Below, in pieces: positions 37,801 to 49,788 of a DNA stretch of 64,000 nt. How positions within the stretch are numbered: position 1 is the stretch's first letter; each line of letters starts with the position of its first letter. Both the position numbers and the translations under genes were made by a program. The notes under the pieces were generated by a model, which was not told the DNA's origin, did no database searches, and saw only the letters and a list, made by a program, of their open reading frames with translations. Origin of the DNA: Scedosporium boydii (taxonomy: Eukaryota > Ascomycota > Sordariomycetes > Microascales > Microascaceae); NCBI GenBank assembly GCA_002221725.1, contig NJFT01000036.1:179489-243488 (forward strand), read 5' to 3'.

Positions 37801-38035
37801 TGTGACGCGCTGCGCCGCGTGTGTGGCTTCGGCAAGAGCCTAAGCCGACCGCTACGCCGGTGCCGCCGCCACACCGGTGCCACGGTGACGGTTCGGGCAC
37901 AGGCCAGCCGGCGCCCCGAACGGCGGCACCACAGCAACGGCACTAACGCGTATATCTTCTCCGACCCCTTTCCGATCGATTTCCTTTTCTCTTCTTCCTT
38001 TCTATCGAAACCTTCCTATACATAGGCCTCTGTCA
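37801..38035 (+). repeat. GC-rich LTR-like island
   Basis: 235 bp of GC-rich sequence from TGTGACGCGCTGCGCC to CCTCTGTCA within AT-rich DNA. The TG..CA ends suggest a short solo LTR. The flanks (ATTAT and AGTAG) do not form a TSD, so the boundaries are uncertain. Confidence 0.5.
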
Positions 38036-38366
38036 AGTAGTACTACTTCGCAGAACCCTCATAATTATAATACCTCTTTAATAGTTCTACTTTTAGAGCC
38101 CCCTAATTAGAAATAATAAGCTAGCTTTTATAAAATAATAAACTACTACTTTTATAGAAAAAAATATTATCTTTAAATATACTTTAGATCTAATCTATAA
38201 TCTTTTTATAATATAGGTCTACTTCTTATAGACCTTTAATCTTTAAACTAAACTCTTTAGTTAAGTTACTTACTAGAATATATTCTAGTCCTATAACTTC
38301 TCTAACCTTATATTAAGAGGTAACTTATCCCTAAGCTAAAGCTTTTAATAGTATAAGTTTAATAAA

Positions 38367-38515
38367 TGTAACGATATACCTAGAAGTGGCTAGATTCCGC
38401 CGCGATTAAGAGGGTTCTTAAGTGAATGTAAGGGGTAGTTCCAGCCATGTGGCGCTGGAACTGACGGATCTTTTGGTCTATTGGACTAATTGTCACTCCT
38501 TGCAATTATCTTATA
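38367..38515 (+). mobile_element. 149-bp short TGTAA/TTACA element, copy e
   Basis: Begins TGTAACGATATACC, ends CAATTATCTTATA; perfect TSD ATAAA (38362-38366, 38516-38520). Lightly mutated, with the internal inverted repeat kept. Confidence 0.87.
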
Positions 38516-39921
38516 ATAAATAAGAGGGTATAGCTCTTTCTTACTTAATACTTTTTAATAGGAAGCTCTCTATATTCCTAATATTTAACTCTATTAAAGA
38601 TTAAAGTCTATTTAGTCTCCTTATATCTTATAGATCTTATTATAGCTAAAATAGGTTTCTCTAAAGACCTACTATAACTAGTCTCCTCCTACTTTCTAGT
38701 AAAATATATCTTAAGCTAAGACTACTAATATCTAACTTACTTTAAATAATTTCTCTTCTCTTACCTAACTAGGTTTTACCTCTTCTTTTTAAAAGTTAGG
38801 ATCAAGTCTAAATAACTTATCTAAGTTAGCTCTCTACTATCTAATAATAACTAGAGTTTTTCTATTAATTCTTTAATAACTTCTTAGTAATTTAGTTCTT
38901 TTCCTATATAATTAGGTCTTCTTAATAATAAGTTTATAAAATTTATCTTCTTAGAATAATATTCTATTTTAAAGTTAAAAGCTATAAAGTCTATTATCTA
39001 TTATAATAGCCTTCCTTAGAGATCTTTTATTAAAGTATTTACTATATTATATAATACTTAATAATTTATAAGAACTTTAAATAAAGATATTTTTCTAAAG
39101 TAATAATATTAGTTTTTTAAACTTTTAATAATAGTTAAAAGTTCTTATTAGCTAGTAGCTTATCTCTCTTTAGTCTCTATAAGCTTATAGGACTAGAAAG
39201 TAATAAGATATTATTATCTATTAAATAATTAAAAAAGGATATTAGAGATTATATAGATAGAAATATTAGTCTCTACTTAAGTTTCTTAGTTAATATCCTA
39301 GTATTATAATACTAAAGCCTCTATAAAAGCTTATTTTAGCTAATAAAAAGCTATTATAACTTCTTTTATCTATATTAACTCTCCTTTCTTAACTTTATTT
39401 TAGCTCTTCTTTAGTAAAAAAGTAATTAAGTAAGTTATTATAAAGTACTTAAAGATAAATTTATAATAAAAATTTATAAATCTAAAAAAGACTTAGATAT
39501 CTTTAAATAACTTTAGTTCTAGCTAGTCCTAGATTAATTAAACCTAGGTAGAGTCTATTTAAACTCTATTTCTTCTAATAATATAACTAAAAAATATTAC
39601 CTCTTCTTAAAAAAAACTATATTTCTTAATATTTATATAAAGTTTTACTTTATATAGATATCTTAGGACTTTAGCTAGATATCTCTAATAGGCTTCTCAA
39701 GGTTCTAAAAAAATTAAAATATTATTAAAATATATAATATAGTAATAATCTAATAATCTAATAAGTATATAATATATATATATTTAAAATATTATAAAAG
39801 CATTTATTAATTTAAATAATATAATAATATATTTAAAATAGCTATATTTAATATAAAAAGTAGTCTTCTACTAATTAGACTTTTTAATATAAATTTAATA
39901 GTAAGTATCTATTTGTAATAG

Positions 39922-40415
39922 TGTTACCCGTGGGCAATAAGGGAACTTAGTTGGAGATGGGCTTCTTCACACAGTTACAAGTCAAAGGGTGTTCGGAGTC
40001 CAGTCGCAGAGGCAACAGATTCCAATCGCAGAATCACTAGTAAGACTTTAGCTTGGAGAACGATCTCAAATCGCTCCTAAGCTTCCTTCTTTATTCCCCG
40101 AAAGCTTTACTACTCCTTCGGCTATCTAAGGCCTATTTTCTAGTTGCGCGATTACCCCGCCCTCAGCTCTCAGCTGGGCTGGTCGCTTTTGTTGCTTTTT
40201 CCTTTAGAGCCAACGATGCTTTCAGTCTAGTCGCAGTACGTTCGGAGTTCTCACCGAACTTTTCTACGACCTGCCCTACAGTGCCCTTCGGCAGTTGCAG
40301 AGCTCGCCTGCGAGTACATTCCGAGTCCTCTGCGGCGGCACTCCTTACATTTCCGGTGGAGTCACCGATCAGCAATGTGGCAGCGCTGGCGCCAGTCGCC
40401 CTATACACTAATATA
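39922..40415 (+). repeat. family C LTR-like element, little mutated
   Basis: About 494 bp from TGTTACCCGTGGGC to CTATACACTAATATA, GC-rich. AATAG precedes it and follows one base inside the right end, suggesting a 4-5-bp TSD. The 3' 65 bases match family B (CACCGATCAGCAATGTGG, then CGCCAGTCGCCCTATACAC). A strongly mutated inverted copy lies at 36885-37335. Confidence 0.7.
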
Positions 40416-41205
40416 ATAGTAAGATAAGTTTTCTTATACTTATATTCTCGACGTTTTATATATTAAGGAAGAGAAGTTAATTATTTAAGATATTAAGTAA
40501 AAATAAGTAGGTCTTTAGGCGATAGTATTAAAAATAAAATAAGGAGTTAGAATAGAAGATTTTTTTTAGGAATTAGAAGAATCGGAATCGAGGACATCAG
40601 CGTTTAAAATCGTGACGAAATAAGCCTTTTTATTCTATGTGAAAACGGGATTCTGATTTAACACTTGCGTCTATAACGATAAATGGGACTGCCCGTGATC
40701 TCGTCTACATACATATCTATATTACCTGTCAACAATAAGGTAAACGATAGCATAATAACACGGAACTAATTCGGAACAGGTAATCTATGATATATTCACA
40801 ATCACTCCGGGCAGAATCGGGCGTTCGATATTCTAGAGATCTAATTAGCTGAACCGTTGATCCTGGGTACGGAAGATTATCAGGCGGATCCTGCTGGGGA
40901 GGGCTTTCGTGTCGCTTTTTGTGTCTCCTTACGTGTTCATAGTTCGACTCTTCAGCATGCAGAAGGAAATATACATTCTATTGGTTTCCCATACATCGAG
41001 GTAACACAACAGGCTACACCGCCACCGCCACAGACAATGGATCGTCCTCCCACCGAAACCCAGCGATGCGCCGCGCAACACATTAGGCACTTCAGAAGGC
41101 TATCTCACACGTGACTGTAGGCCTGAGCTACGTGAGGGGTTGAGGATTTTCTGTATATGAAGTGTATTTTCCCAACCGCATTGAACTAGTATTACAGCTT
41201 TCACC
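40416..41205. other. right RIP boundary and promoter of the ankyrin gene
   Basis: Composition returns from AT-rich to normal between about 40.45 and 40.7 kb. No gene is recognised; the last 300 bases should contain the promoter of the gene starting at 41206. Confidence 0.45.
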
Positions 41206-44076
41206 ATGGACGCTGGCGCGAGTGCCGTCCTAATATCCATCAAGACCCTCTACCAGTTGTTTTCTGGCATGCAAGATGGGCCCCCAAAAGTCAACGACAT
41301 CCGTAATGTCGTAGGCCGTCTTCAATGCGCATTCGAACAAATCGGCAGTTTCCCCGAGCTCGCAGAGATTCTGGCCAGGACGCCATCCCTGGCGAGGCTA
41401 ATAAAGCAATGCCAAGATGATATCAACAGGTTCGAAGGGAGGCTGAGAAAGCTAGATATTTCCTCAGGGGAACAAGTGTTATGGAAAAAGCTAAAACTTG
41501 CCTTGAGCGAGAAGGACCTCGCATATATGCTGACGGTCATGGCGGGGCACGTTGACAACTTGATGCTGGAGATTGATCTTGTTCAAGCGTGAGGCCTCTA
41601 TCTCCCACTATCCCTCGCGATACACAGTTGCTTACATATTATAGGCGATTCATGCATCACCACAACCACAATATTCAGCAGATTCTTGTCCAGGAGAACA
41701 AGCAGACCACATTAATCGAACAACAAGGTGCAATGTTGGCTAGCATCGATGATCGAGTATCAAGTTGCATGACTCAGAACAACTGTCTTCACGACACTGT
41801 CGAAGCTCTGTTTCAAAAGGCTGTCAATATACCCTCCCTCTTACATTCGCAAGCAGCCGATATTTCGGAAAGACTTGCAAGCCTTGAGAAGGAAATAGTA
41901 AAGATGCGTCTGGGTTTCGGGTGCAGCACAGACGATATAAACATCCAGGAGCTGCTGGATAAAGACAATAGGCATCAGGATCATGTTTCACCACTTAGAG
42001 ACGTAATCAAAAGACTCTGCTGTCTCGCCGACCGCATCCCTGGCGTGGTCGAGTCCGACGACGTAGATGAAATCGTCCATGACCTTGATATATTGCTGCA
42101 GGATGTGGTCGCCGAGAATCAACGCAGAAGTCGCGAGATGGAAGCAAGCGCTGAGCACACTAAAGGCCAAGGGGCCATGGAATTAAAGCGGATTCGAGGC
42201 CTATTCTTAGCTGCTCCGGCACTTTGCATTAACCAAGACGGTAAGTATTCTACATCCGCTTCCTTAGGGTTCACTGACACCCCATAGCTCCACATCGCCC
42301 AACACCGCACACTGGAAGTTTCACAGGCCAAAGAAGAAAGTATGATAAGTACCTTAGTCCACATGGTGCGCTTACGGTCTCTAGCAATACTCGACGTCGA
42401 TGGTATCAACCCAATGACAAGGAGCTTGAAGACTACACAGCTACTATTACATTTAAACCGAAAGACAGCAGCATTCCGCACATTATCAAGGTCTCAATAC
42501 ATCAAATGCAGACATTACAAGGCTTCTCAGCACTCTCGCCAAGCCTGTCTATTAGTCGTACTCTCCCGAAAGGCTCTCCAGTCTTCTTGTGCATCAGATC
42601 TGGAAATATAGAGGAGTTTCTAAGGCTATTCAAGAATGGAGACGCCTTGCTACAGGATCGAGATGAGAAGGGTGCCTCGCTACTTCATGTTGGTGTTATA
42701 TCCGTATAGACTTTGTTTAGAGCCATGAGCCATGATTCCCCGTTCTAACATACCTCTGAAGTATGCTTACGACCAACCCGAGATTTGCCGGTTTCTCATC
42801 GCCAATGGTGCGGATGTTGATGACGTTGCCGACTGTGCTGATGTAGACTATATCTTCGAAGGGTGGCTTCGGTAGGTTCCGCTGACGCGATTAGGAAGGG
42901 AGGGAACATATTCCTAACAATAGACTTCAAAACAGCTCTCCGCTCGACCTTTGTGTTTCTGAGGTTGACGACATTAATGAGTTTGATTGCTTCAAGCAAT
43001 TGCTCGCTGCAGGTGCCGACCCAACCGTCCCGACGCGTGAGAGGGGGATGAGAGATACCGACTCATCGCTCGATAGCCCGCCGCTCTTTAGCGTGTTTTT
43101 GATGACCGATTTGGTAAGTGCCAGATTTAAAACACTGCTATAAATAGTTCGGCAGCTAAATTCAGCATAGCACTACGCCAAGGCTGCACTGGACTTGGCT
43201 GGAATCTTCTTTGATATCAATTATGGCGATGACAATGAATTGGGGGAAACGCTCCTCCAGATTTGCTGCGTCAATGCACAAGTAGGCAACATTCGCCTTC
43301 TCGTTGAACGCGGGGCAGACGTCAACGCCCGGGACAACGAGGGACGAACTTGCTTACACACTCTTGCGGAGGAGACGCGCTGGCCGAATCCGGGCCTACG
43401 AAGCCTGGAGTCGCTCGTTTATCTAGTGAAGTCTGGCGCTGATGTTCACGCCCAAGATTATTTCGGCGTAACGGTTTCAGAAGTAGCTTATAGTTACTTC
43501 TGTGGGAGCAGCTATTCCGGGGACGCCTGGGACGTTGCTCTGGCCATTTGTGGCTATGATGTGGAAAGTTTCAGGAGGGGTCATCGTCGACAGGCTTGGT
43601 ATACAGAACAATACTCGCGCGAGGTCTTCGAGCACCTATGGACAGGTATCGAGCATCTATGCCCGTACTACGATGATGAAGACTGGAAAGACTCCGACCT
43701 TTCATCAGAATCGGGGTCAGATGATGGAGGTTTGAGCGGAAATCCACCCTCAAAATCTGAAACCTTGCTGCCGGGTATAGGCTCCAGAGAACCCGCTGTC
43801 GAAACAAGCCTTAACGCACAGCGTCCGCGATGCGGAGGACAACTGACCCTCCTATCCACGGGGACTTTAGACACGGATTGCGACAACTCCGTCGCACGTA
43901 GAGTTCTACCAGCATCACCTCCTGACCCCGAAACGGCTTGGAGTGGAATGGAGCGGTCTTTGGTAGATCGGGCCGTTTTCGAAGCGGCTTCAACGGGTGG
44001 CCACGCCGATAAGTTTGGACTGGGGGAAAGAAAGATAGAGGAAGTATTTCGGAATCCATGGGCGGTGGAAGACTGA
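41206..44076 (+). CDS. fungal N-terminal-domain plus ankyrin-repeat protein
   Basis: Cytoplasmic protein of the fungal STAND-associated type without a nucleotide-binding domain. Exons 41206-41588, 41645-42240, 42288-42688, 42762-42871, 42924-43113, 43171-44076 (2,586 bases, 861 residues, whole frame; introns 47-73 bases with GT..AG and CTAAC-type branches). Residues 1-127 are helical and resemble the fungal N-terminal domain found on STAND proteins (LYQLFSGMQDGPPKVNDIRN). A coiled-coil-like stretch follows (IQQILVQENKQTTLIEQQ). Ankyrin repeats begin in exon 3 (SPVFLCIRSGNIEEFLRLF) and continue ICRFLIANGADVDDV, LLAAGADPTV and IRLLVERGADVNARDNEGRT to VYLVKSGADVHAQD. The tail is acidic, Ser-rich and low-complexity. 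The third donor (GTTGGT) is weak but gives LLHYAYDQPEIC, as expected. Function unknown; a recognition or scaffold role is inferred from relatives. Confidence 0.8.
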
Positions 44077-45365
44077 GGCGCTGATTTCTTTATCCTCAAT
44101 GTTCTAGGTGGCGTTGGTTTTAATGTTATAAGGTCCTTAACACTGCCTCCCTCCGCTTGAAATAGACACATAAAAACCCCAATCTCTAGATATTTACTTG
44201 CGTCTCACGCTTCAATCTGACCGCCTAATCTACGTGTCTCGCATTTAATACCGCGATCTCCCTGCCACCTCATGATAATCATGCCCAAGTGTAGGTTACC
44301 GATACCGGCATAACCCTGATGAGTTCCAAACTCGTTAATTCCCTTAAATTTGGCACCATGCAGTCTAATCAGGGAGAGCTAAGCGATGGTCGCCCCCCCT
44401 CAAAGCCTGGTCGTTGGTTTGGCTTCGAATACCGTCTCATAATCCCAACCTCACTTTCTCATCTGGAATTAGCGGCTTGAAAGTAATGCGCCATGGCAAG
44501 ACTGGTGTGGCTTAATGTTGCCAGCGGACAAGATTAGCCCCGGTCGCTGCGGAATGATCCATCTCAGGGGCAAATCATGCCAAGTAATGATTTCGAGCCT
44601 GTGGGGTCCACCATCGGCAACGTTGCCGCCCTTAGCACGGAGTACAGGCACCCCCAACGCGCTGCACACCTGCCAATCATCCTATCAGCACCCACACACC
44701 TCGCCAGCCTAGGGCTTACCATGGTAAGCGACAGGCAGGACGTTGGTAGGGACCACCCACCAGACCGAAACCAATCTTCTAGAACAGGAAAGGATCAGAC
44801 TGAATTCCCGGGCACGTTGAAAGGAACCAGTCTGACGCTGGGATGCAAGATGCTAGGCGTACGATTTCAACTTCAAAGGTCAACACAGGCGGCACAAGAT
44901 TTTAAAATTCCTCACAGAACGGCTCATACACAGGGCAGTGGTTCTATCATACCCGGACTGCAAGCGCCGCCAATAGGAACCTCTTACAACTTAAGCCTGA
45001 TGTATCCATTGAGCCAGAAGCGTGGCACGGATCGCACTGCAGGAGATGCTACGTCTCTATCATCTCTCGTCTGCCTGGCAAATGAGGCCGTAGCCGTCAG
45101 TCTGCATTCACGACCGCGCGCGTGGCTCATAGATCGGCCAGACGTGAAGAACAAGATTCAGGCGCCGTCACATTTCTGTTGTTTCAAATGCCACCATCAT
45201 CCACACTCAAGATCGCGATCATGTGTCGTCTTTTCACAATCCGGGACCATTTTCGGGCACTTCGAAGGTAGAGCTATGACTGGGGCCTTACTCGGTTTCT
45301 TTCCTGGAACCTGGCATTTCGTCGTAGTCCCCTCAGCTCGTCGCTCTGGGCGAGCTAAATGCCAC
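44077..45365. other. intergenic between convergent ankyrin genes
   Basis: 1.3 kb between two 3' ends. A 273-codon plus-strand frame at 44577-45398 is open but shows no domain and overlaps the end of the next gene, so I do not call it. Confidence 0.4.
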
Positions 45366-48300
45366 CTATTGGCTGCGCAGAATTTCCTCCGTTCTTAACC
45401 ACCGGTGTCGGTCAAAGGTATCTGGATGACGGTCAGTCTTCCTCATCTTGGTGGCGTAATCCAATGGAGTCAGCCCAAGAGCGTCAGGGGAGTCCCCCGA
45501 TAGCCCCATTCTATTGCAGAGGAAGTCTAGCGCATCTTCGGTAAGAGAGCCTTCTATTGCCGAATGATGCAATATTGTGCGGCCTTCGACATCCTGCATT
45601 CGGAGATCCACACCGGAGCTCATCAAAACAGAGAGGAGTTCCACCTCGAGTTCGTAGGATTTGGCATAGAGATGGCCAAGTCCCAAACCCCCCTCAGCAG
45701 TGGTGAACGAAGGGTCTGCACCACATTGAAAGAGAAGCTGCACCTCTTGCACCTCGCGTGGAAAAGGATACTTGGCAATGTATACCGCCAACGACGAGTT
45801 GCCATCGTCGTCAAGGTCGTTGACGCCGACACCATTCGTCAAGAGACACTGGACGGCCTCGAGATGGCCGCCTTCGCTCCTACTAAGCAGATGATGTAGC
45901 GCATTTCGACCACGCCTGTCGCTCGCCGTCGCAAGTCCCTTGGAATCTCCATCCGTGGCAATGTCAAGTAGAAGTCGGATGGTTTTCTCGTCTCCACTCC
46001 GCGCTGCGTAGTGTAGGGCATTGAGTCCGTCTTCATCCGCGAACATTGCATTTGCGCCGTTCCTAATGAGGATAGGAAGACAGTTCGCATCTCCCGCTAG
46101 GCAGGCGAGATGCAGCGGTGTCTGGCCTTTCAAGTTACGTACGGAGACGCTGATGTTCTTTTCGAGCAACGTCTGGAGGATTGTTTGGGATTCCGACTCC
46201 CCATAGCAAATGCAGTGCAGAAGAGACGCGCCATATGCATCCCTGGCGGTCATGTCGATTTCTGGGTGGTCGAGGAGGGTATTGACGACATCTAGCCTGT
46301 CTTTATGGATTGTATCCATTGCTATGTGGTAGTCTTCCTCGCCATCGGAGTCATAGCCTATGTAGTCAAGCATGAGTTCGATTCTGAAATCCGGATGGTT
46401 CCATCGGTCTCCATTGCCAGGGAACCACTTCTGACCGTGGATATCTTTCTTGAGCGCCAGATGTAGAGGTGTTTCGCAGCATTCGGAGACCGCATTCGGG
46501 TTCACGCCGCATTTGAGGAAAAATCTCGCCATCCGAGAATTCCCTGTTAGGGCCGCATAGTGCAAAGCAGTGAGCCCTTGCGGAGTGTTGATCTTCTCTT
46601 GGGGGCAATGCGGGTCGTTGGTTGGCTCGTAAGCGAGCTTCCCCTCCCGGTAGGACGCCAGCCAAACCCTCCGTTTCACTATGCTATTTACCGACACTCC
46701 AGCGTCGAGAAATATTTGCGCTATTTCTTCGTCGGCTGTCCAGGCAGTGTAGTGAAAGGGAGTCATGTTGTCAATGTCCACAGTCATCTCTGCTCCACGT
46801 TCGAGGATGAGTTGAACACATCTTGTCCAACTTCCGAGGACAGCGTGATGCAATGGCGTTTTCCACTCGGTGTCGCGCACATTCGCTTCGACATGTCGTT
46901 CCAGCAGCCACTCTGTGTTGAGTTCTTGCTCGTCCCTCAGCTCCAAGAGCAGGCAACTAGTGGGTACTTTTGACCCTGAGGACAAGAAGGAGGAAATGAA
47001 CGGATCAGCGTCGGGCAAGGCAGAACGGACGTGGAAGACCCAATTGCGAGCGGCGTATTCGAACAATGGATTCAAGAGCCCCCGGTCTCGTATGCCTTCA
47101 TCTGTGGGATAAAATCCGTCGTCAAACGTTCTGAACGAGAGGTAGGCAACACAGACTTTGGCGATGTCTATCTCCGCATTCGGGAACCAAACTTTGCGCG
47201 CCCGCTCGAAGTACTCTTGAGCCGTGTAATGGACCAGCCCGATGATTCCACTTTCTTCATCGATCGTGACCAACCCAACACACACTAAGACTATGTCATC
47301 GACTGACGGGAGATTCTCTTTGTCGAGTTCGGGGTCACCAGCCACCACAGCGAGTGCGTGTTGGATTTCCGAAGAGGTGAGCCGCCTTCTTGCACACGTG
47401 ATCCATGATAGAACCTGTTTTGCCAGATTCTCCGAGTCGGCATCAGAATCGGTGATCCGCTTCATCGCTTCGTCGTAGGCATTATCGTACGCGTTCAGCC
47501 CAGTTGGGAGAGTCTTCAATACGTCTTTGATCTGCCGGCACCTTCTCTTATTGCTAACAGATTCGAAATGAAGATGTGCAAGTTGAAACCTATAAAAGGT
47601 AAGCTCCCGGCCTAGTAGGGGAGCAAGAGAATGCTTACATTCCATCAGCAGCCTTTGTTATCTCGTTCTTGATCTCTTCGCGGCAGGCGTTCAACGATGC
47701 CAGTCCGGATTGAGATATTCGACCATCTAAATACTTCCGAACATCCTCGTCACTAGCCTGGATCTCTAGCATCGTGCTGGTACTAAATCTGTTGGTAATT
47801 TCCGGTATATGCCTGGAAGTTGCGAAAATATTCGCTCCGCAGGTGCCTTGTAAGTTGAAAACCTCCGTCAAGAATCTCGCCCGGCGGCCATCATTCCCTT
47901 CGCATTCGTCAAGAGCGTCAATTATGATGAACGTCTTCGAATATAAAGCAGCGACCGTGTGTAGATTACTCAAGATTTCATCGAATAATGGCCGCGTCCG
48001 CTTGTCCCTGTGGCTGTCATGGAGAGACTTCACGCACTCCGGCAATGATGACCGGCCTTGGGCCAGCTGCTTTAGTAAACTGGCAAGGAGGTCTCCAGCC
48101 TTCTGCTCATTTTTACGCCGGTAGTCACAATAAAGATAAGCTATACCAACCTGTTCATTACTCTGAAATCGCGTATAAAGGTCATCGACCACGATCGATG
48201 TGAGAATCGTCTTCTCGGCTCCAGGGATGCCTGGGCAGAATAGCGTCTGTTTCGCGGCCTTAATCCATTCTCGGTATTGAGGCGAGTTCAGAAACCATTG

Positions 48301-48912
48301 CCCAGTACCTTCTTGCCTCCGTTCGATGAAGCTGCTTTGCTCGGGACCATAATCAACGGCCGAGAGCCAATCAACGATGGCCTTGGACTCCCCGTCTGCA
48401 CACCAACTCTGTTGCTCTTTTCTCACCTCCCTGACTTCCTTGTGAATGCTTACGCTTAGGGAAAGGGCATCCAGAGCCACCAAGCTGTTCAAGGTTTGAC
48501 ATTGTCGATGAAGGCTTTCGACAGCTTCCCTACTCGCCTTCGCCAGGAACGCTCCTTTGAGCCTCTCCCAGCCAATTGGATGGTCATTGGCTCGCCTCTT
48601 TAAGTCCTCAAGGAGACTTTCTAGCTCTTTCTTACAGGCTGATACCATCGCATGGGTGTCGGTGTCTCGTGCCGTCTCTCCAAGCTGCGAAAGGAGCGTC
48701 GAATGCCGACCGTGAAAAATGTCCTTGAAGTCAATGTTGAGAAGGATGTTCGTATTCGTCTCAGATAGGACGGTCTTCAGAGCCTGGATCTCGGCCATGA
48801 AGCTCCTGGCGTAGGCCGGTGCCTCCTTCCAGTCGAGCCCGAACTTGACTATAGCCTGGACGATTTGGCCAGCGACGCCGATCACGCCAATAATTCCAAA
48901 AGGGTCAGCCAT
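45366..48912 (-). CDS. NACHT-ankyrin STAND protein with altered P-loop
   Basis: Putative signal-transducing NTPase of the kind linked to fungal non-self recognition. Exons 48912-47639 and 47589-45366; the intron (GTAAGC to TTTTATAG, 49 bases) joins KAADGM to FQLAHLH in phase. A frame-compatible upstream ATG at 48957 would give 1,180 residues; the ATG at 48912, opening MADPFGIIGVIGVAG, fits the family better (1,165). The N-terminal helical domain covers about residues 1-140. The NACHT P-loop reads GIPGAEKT where GxxxxGKT is required: the second Gly is Glu (codon 48214-48216). Walker B KTFIIIDALDEC is intact. A winged-helix-like region (ITCARRRLTSSEIQHALAVV) follows, then about ten ankyrin repeats (TPLHHAV, TALHYAAL, TPLHLACLAGD, NALHYAARSGD, TILHHSAIEGS). 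It faces the ankyrin gene ending at 44076. The open frame suggests it is expressed, possibly with impaired nucleotide binding. Confidence 0.88.
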
Positions 48913-49788
48913 CCCCATATGACCGGAGATTTTGCGAAGAGCTTGCATGAGAAGCAAGTTCGTTGAGGAAGGAAAGGTCTAAAGGTGGTACATCAGGTAG
49001 CTTCCATGACGGCCCAACCTAAACTTATGAGGTATGTAGGTCTCCACCTCTGAGAGCCAATTAAATGCGCAGGCCGCTGGACGCCTCACATAGCGGTGGA
49101 ATTACCTGAAGGGCTTCGACCCCGCAGCACTACATCCACCATTGCTGTTGCGGGGGGCACTTTAGTCAATGACCTCACGCGGCGGCCTCCCCCCGACTGG
49201 ACACACTCCGGACTCTAAGAGAGACGCGCGATACCTCCGCCGATTTCCCCGCCCTGACCTTGAACCGTAATGCCATCTACCTTATGGCACCGTTAGCCTT
49301 CCCAAGAAGAAAAATTTAGACGAGTCCTTGCAAATGTATCCTCAGCTCCCTTACTTTCTCGCAGGCCCCGGAGAGAGCACCCTGAGCGCCTCCAACGTAC
49401 CAATCCAAAGTATATCCGGCGATTTCTGACGCAGTTACTAGGACACAGCTGAGGTTGTCAACAGAACTTCGATATTTCGAGGAAATTTCGGGCTGGAAGA
49501 GGTAGGAAAATCCTCGGACGACACCTGATATTTCGCGGCAACTCTCATACCCCTGCTCGATACTTAATAATAATATAGTATAGGATCTTAAAGATGAGGT
49601 TATTATCAACTTGGACCGGAAAATGGCCTTAATAGAAGACGGTTCCCTCAAGAACGTGGCCATTACCTCCGAGTCCAACGCGCACAGCGGCCGTCTACGG
49701 TGCGGTTATAGGGCCAGGCCGGAAAGAGACAACATTGTACATCCAATTATATCAATCAAACAAACATAAAGATTCGACAATTAACAGT
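48913..49788. other. intergenic between divergent genes
   Basis: About 880 bases between the NACHT gene start and the ankyrin-tail gene. A 120-codon minus frame (49316-49678) has no recognisable domain. Presumed promoters of both neighbours. Confidence 0.4.

Larger units (their letters stand above)
37336..39760 (-). mobile_element. gypsy element V relic (RT and integrase)
   Basis: Minus-strand pol fragments. Reverse transcriptase is near 39760-39700, where the YLDD box reads YFNNILIF (codons at 39721-39732): both catalytic Asp are now Asn. RNase H-like sequence lies leftwards, and the integrase core at 37600-37480 reads KISINFIIGLLEG then IVDIIFIIIDRYIKV. It is broken by the LTR-like island 37801-38035 and by the short element 38367-38515. 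The order RT right, integrase left fits minus-strand coding. Confidence 0.7.
9281..40415. repeat. 31-kb RIP-mutated AT-rich transposon block
   Basis: Across this span CpA and TpG are nearly absent and TpA dominates on both strands, with stop codons in every frame. Where functional motifs can be aligned, the changes are C-to-T or G-to-A: zinc-knuckle Cys to Tyr, Gln and Trp to stop, Asp to Asn. This is the product of repeat-induced point mutation, the premeiotic defence of ascomycetes against duplicated DNA. The block consists of nested Ty3/gypsy elements and solo LTRs; small GC-rich islands are LTR ends or short elements that escaped or postdate mutation. No host gene is recognised inside. 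Confidence 0.92.

Noticed and set aside
37819..38025. 68-codon frame in the island at 37.8 kb
   Set aside because: Falls within an LTR-like GC-rich island with TG..CA ends.
40053..40427. 124- and 81-codon open frames in the GC-rich island near 40.2 kb
   Set aside because: They lie inside the family C LTR-like element. Similar translation of the mutated copy at 36.9-37.3 kb reflects DNA homology, not a gene.
44577..45398. 273-codon plus-strand open frame between the ankyrin genes
   Set aside because: No domain, unnatural composition and overlap with the NACHT gene's 3' end; likely a chance frame.
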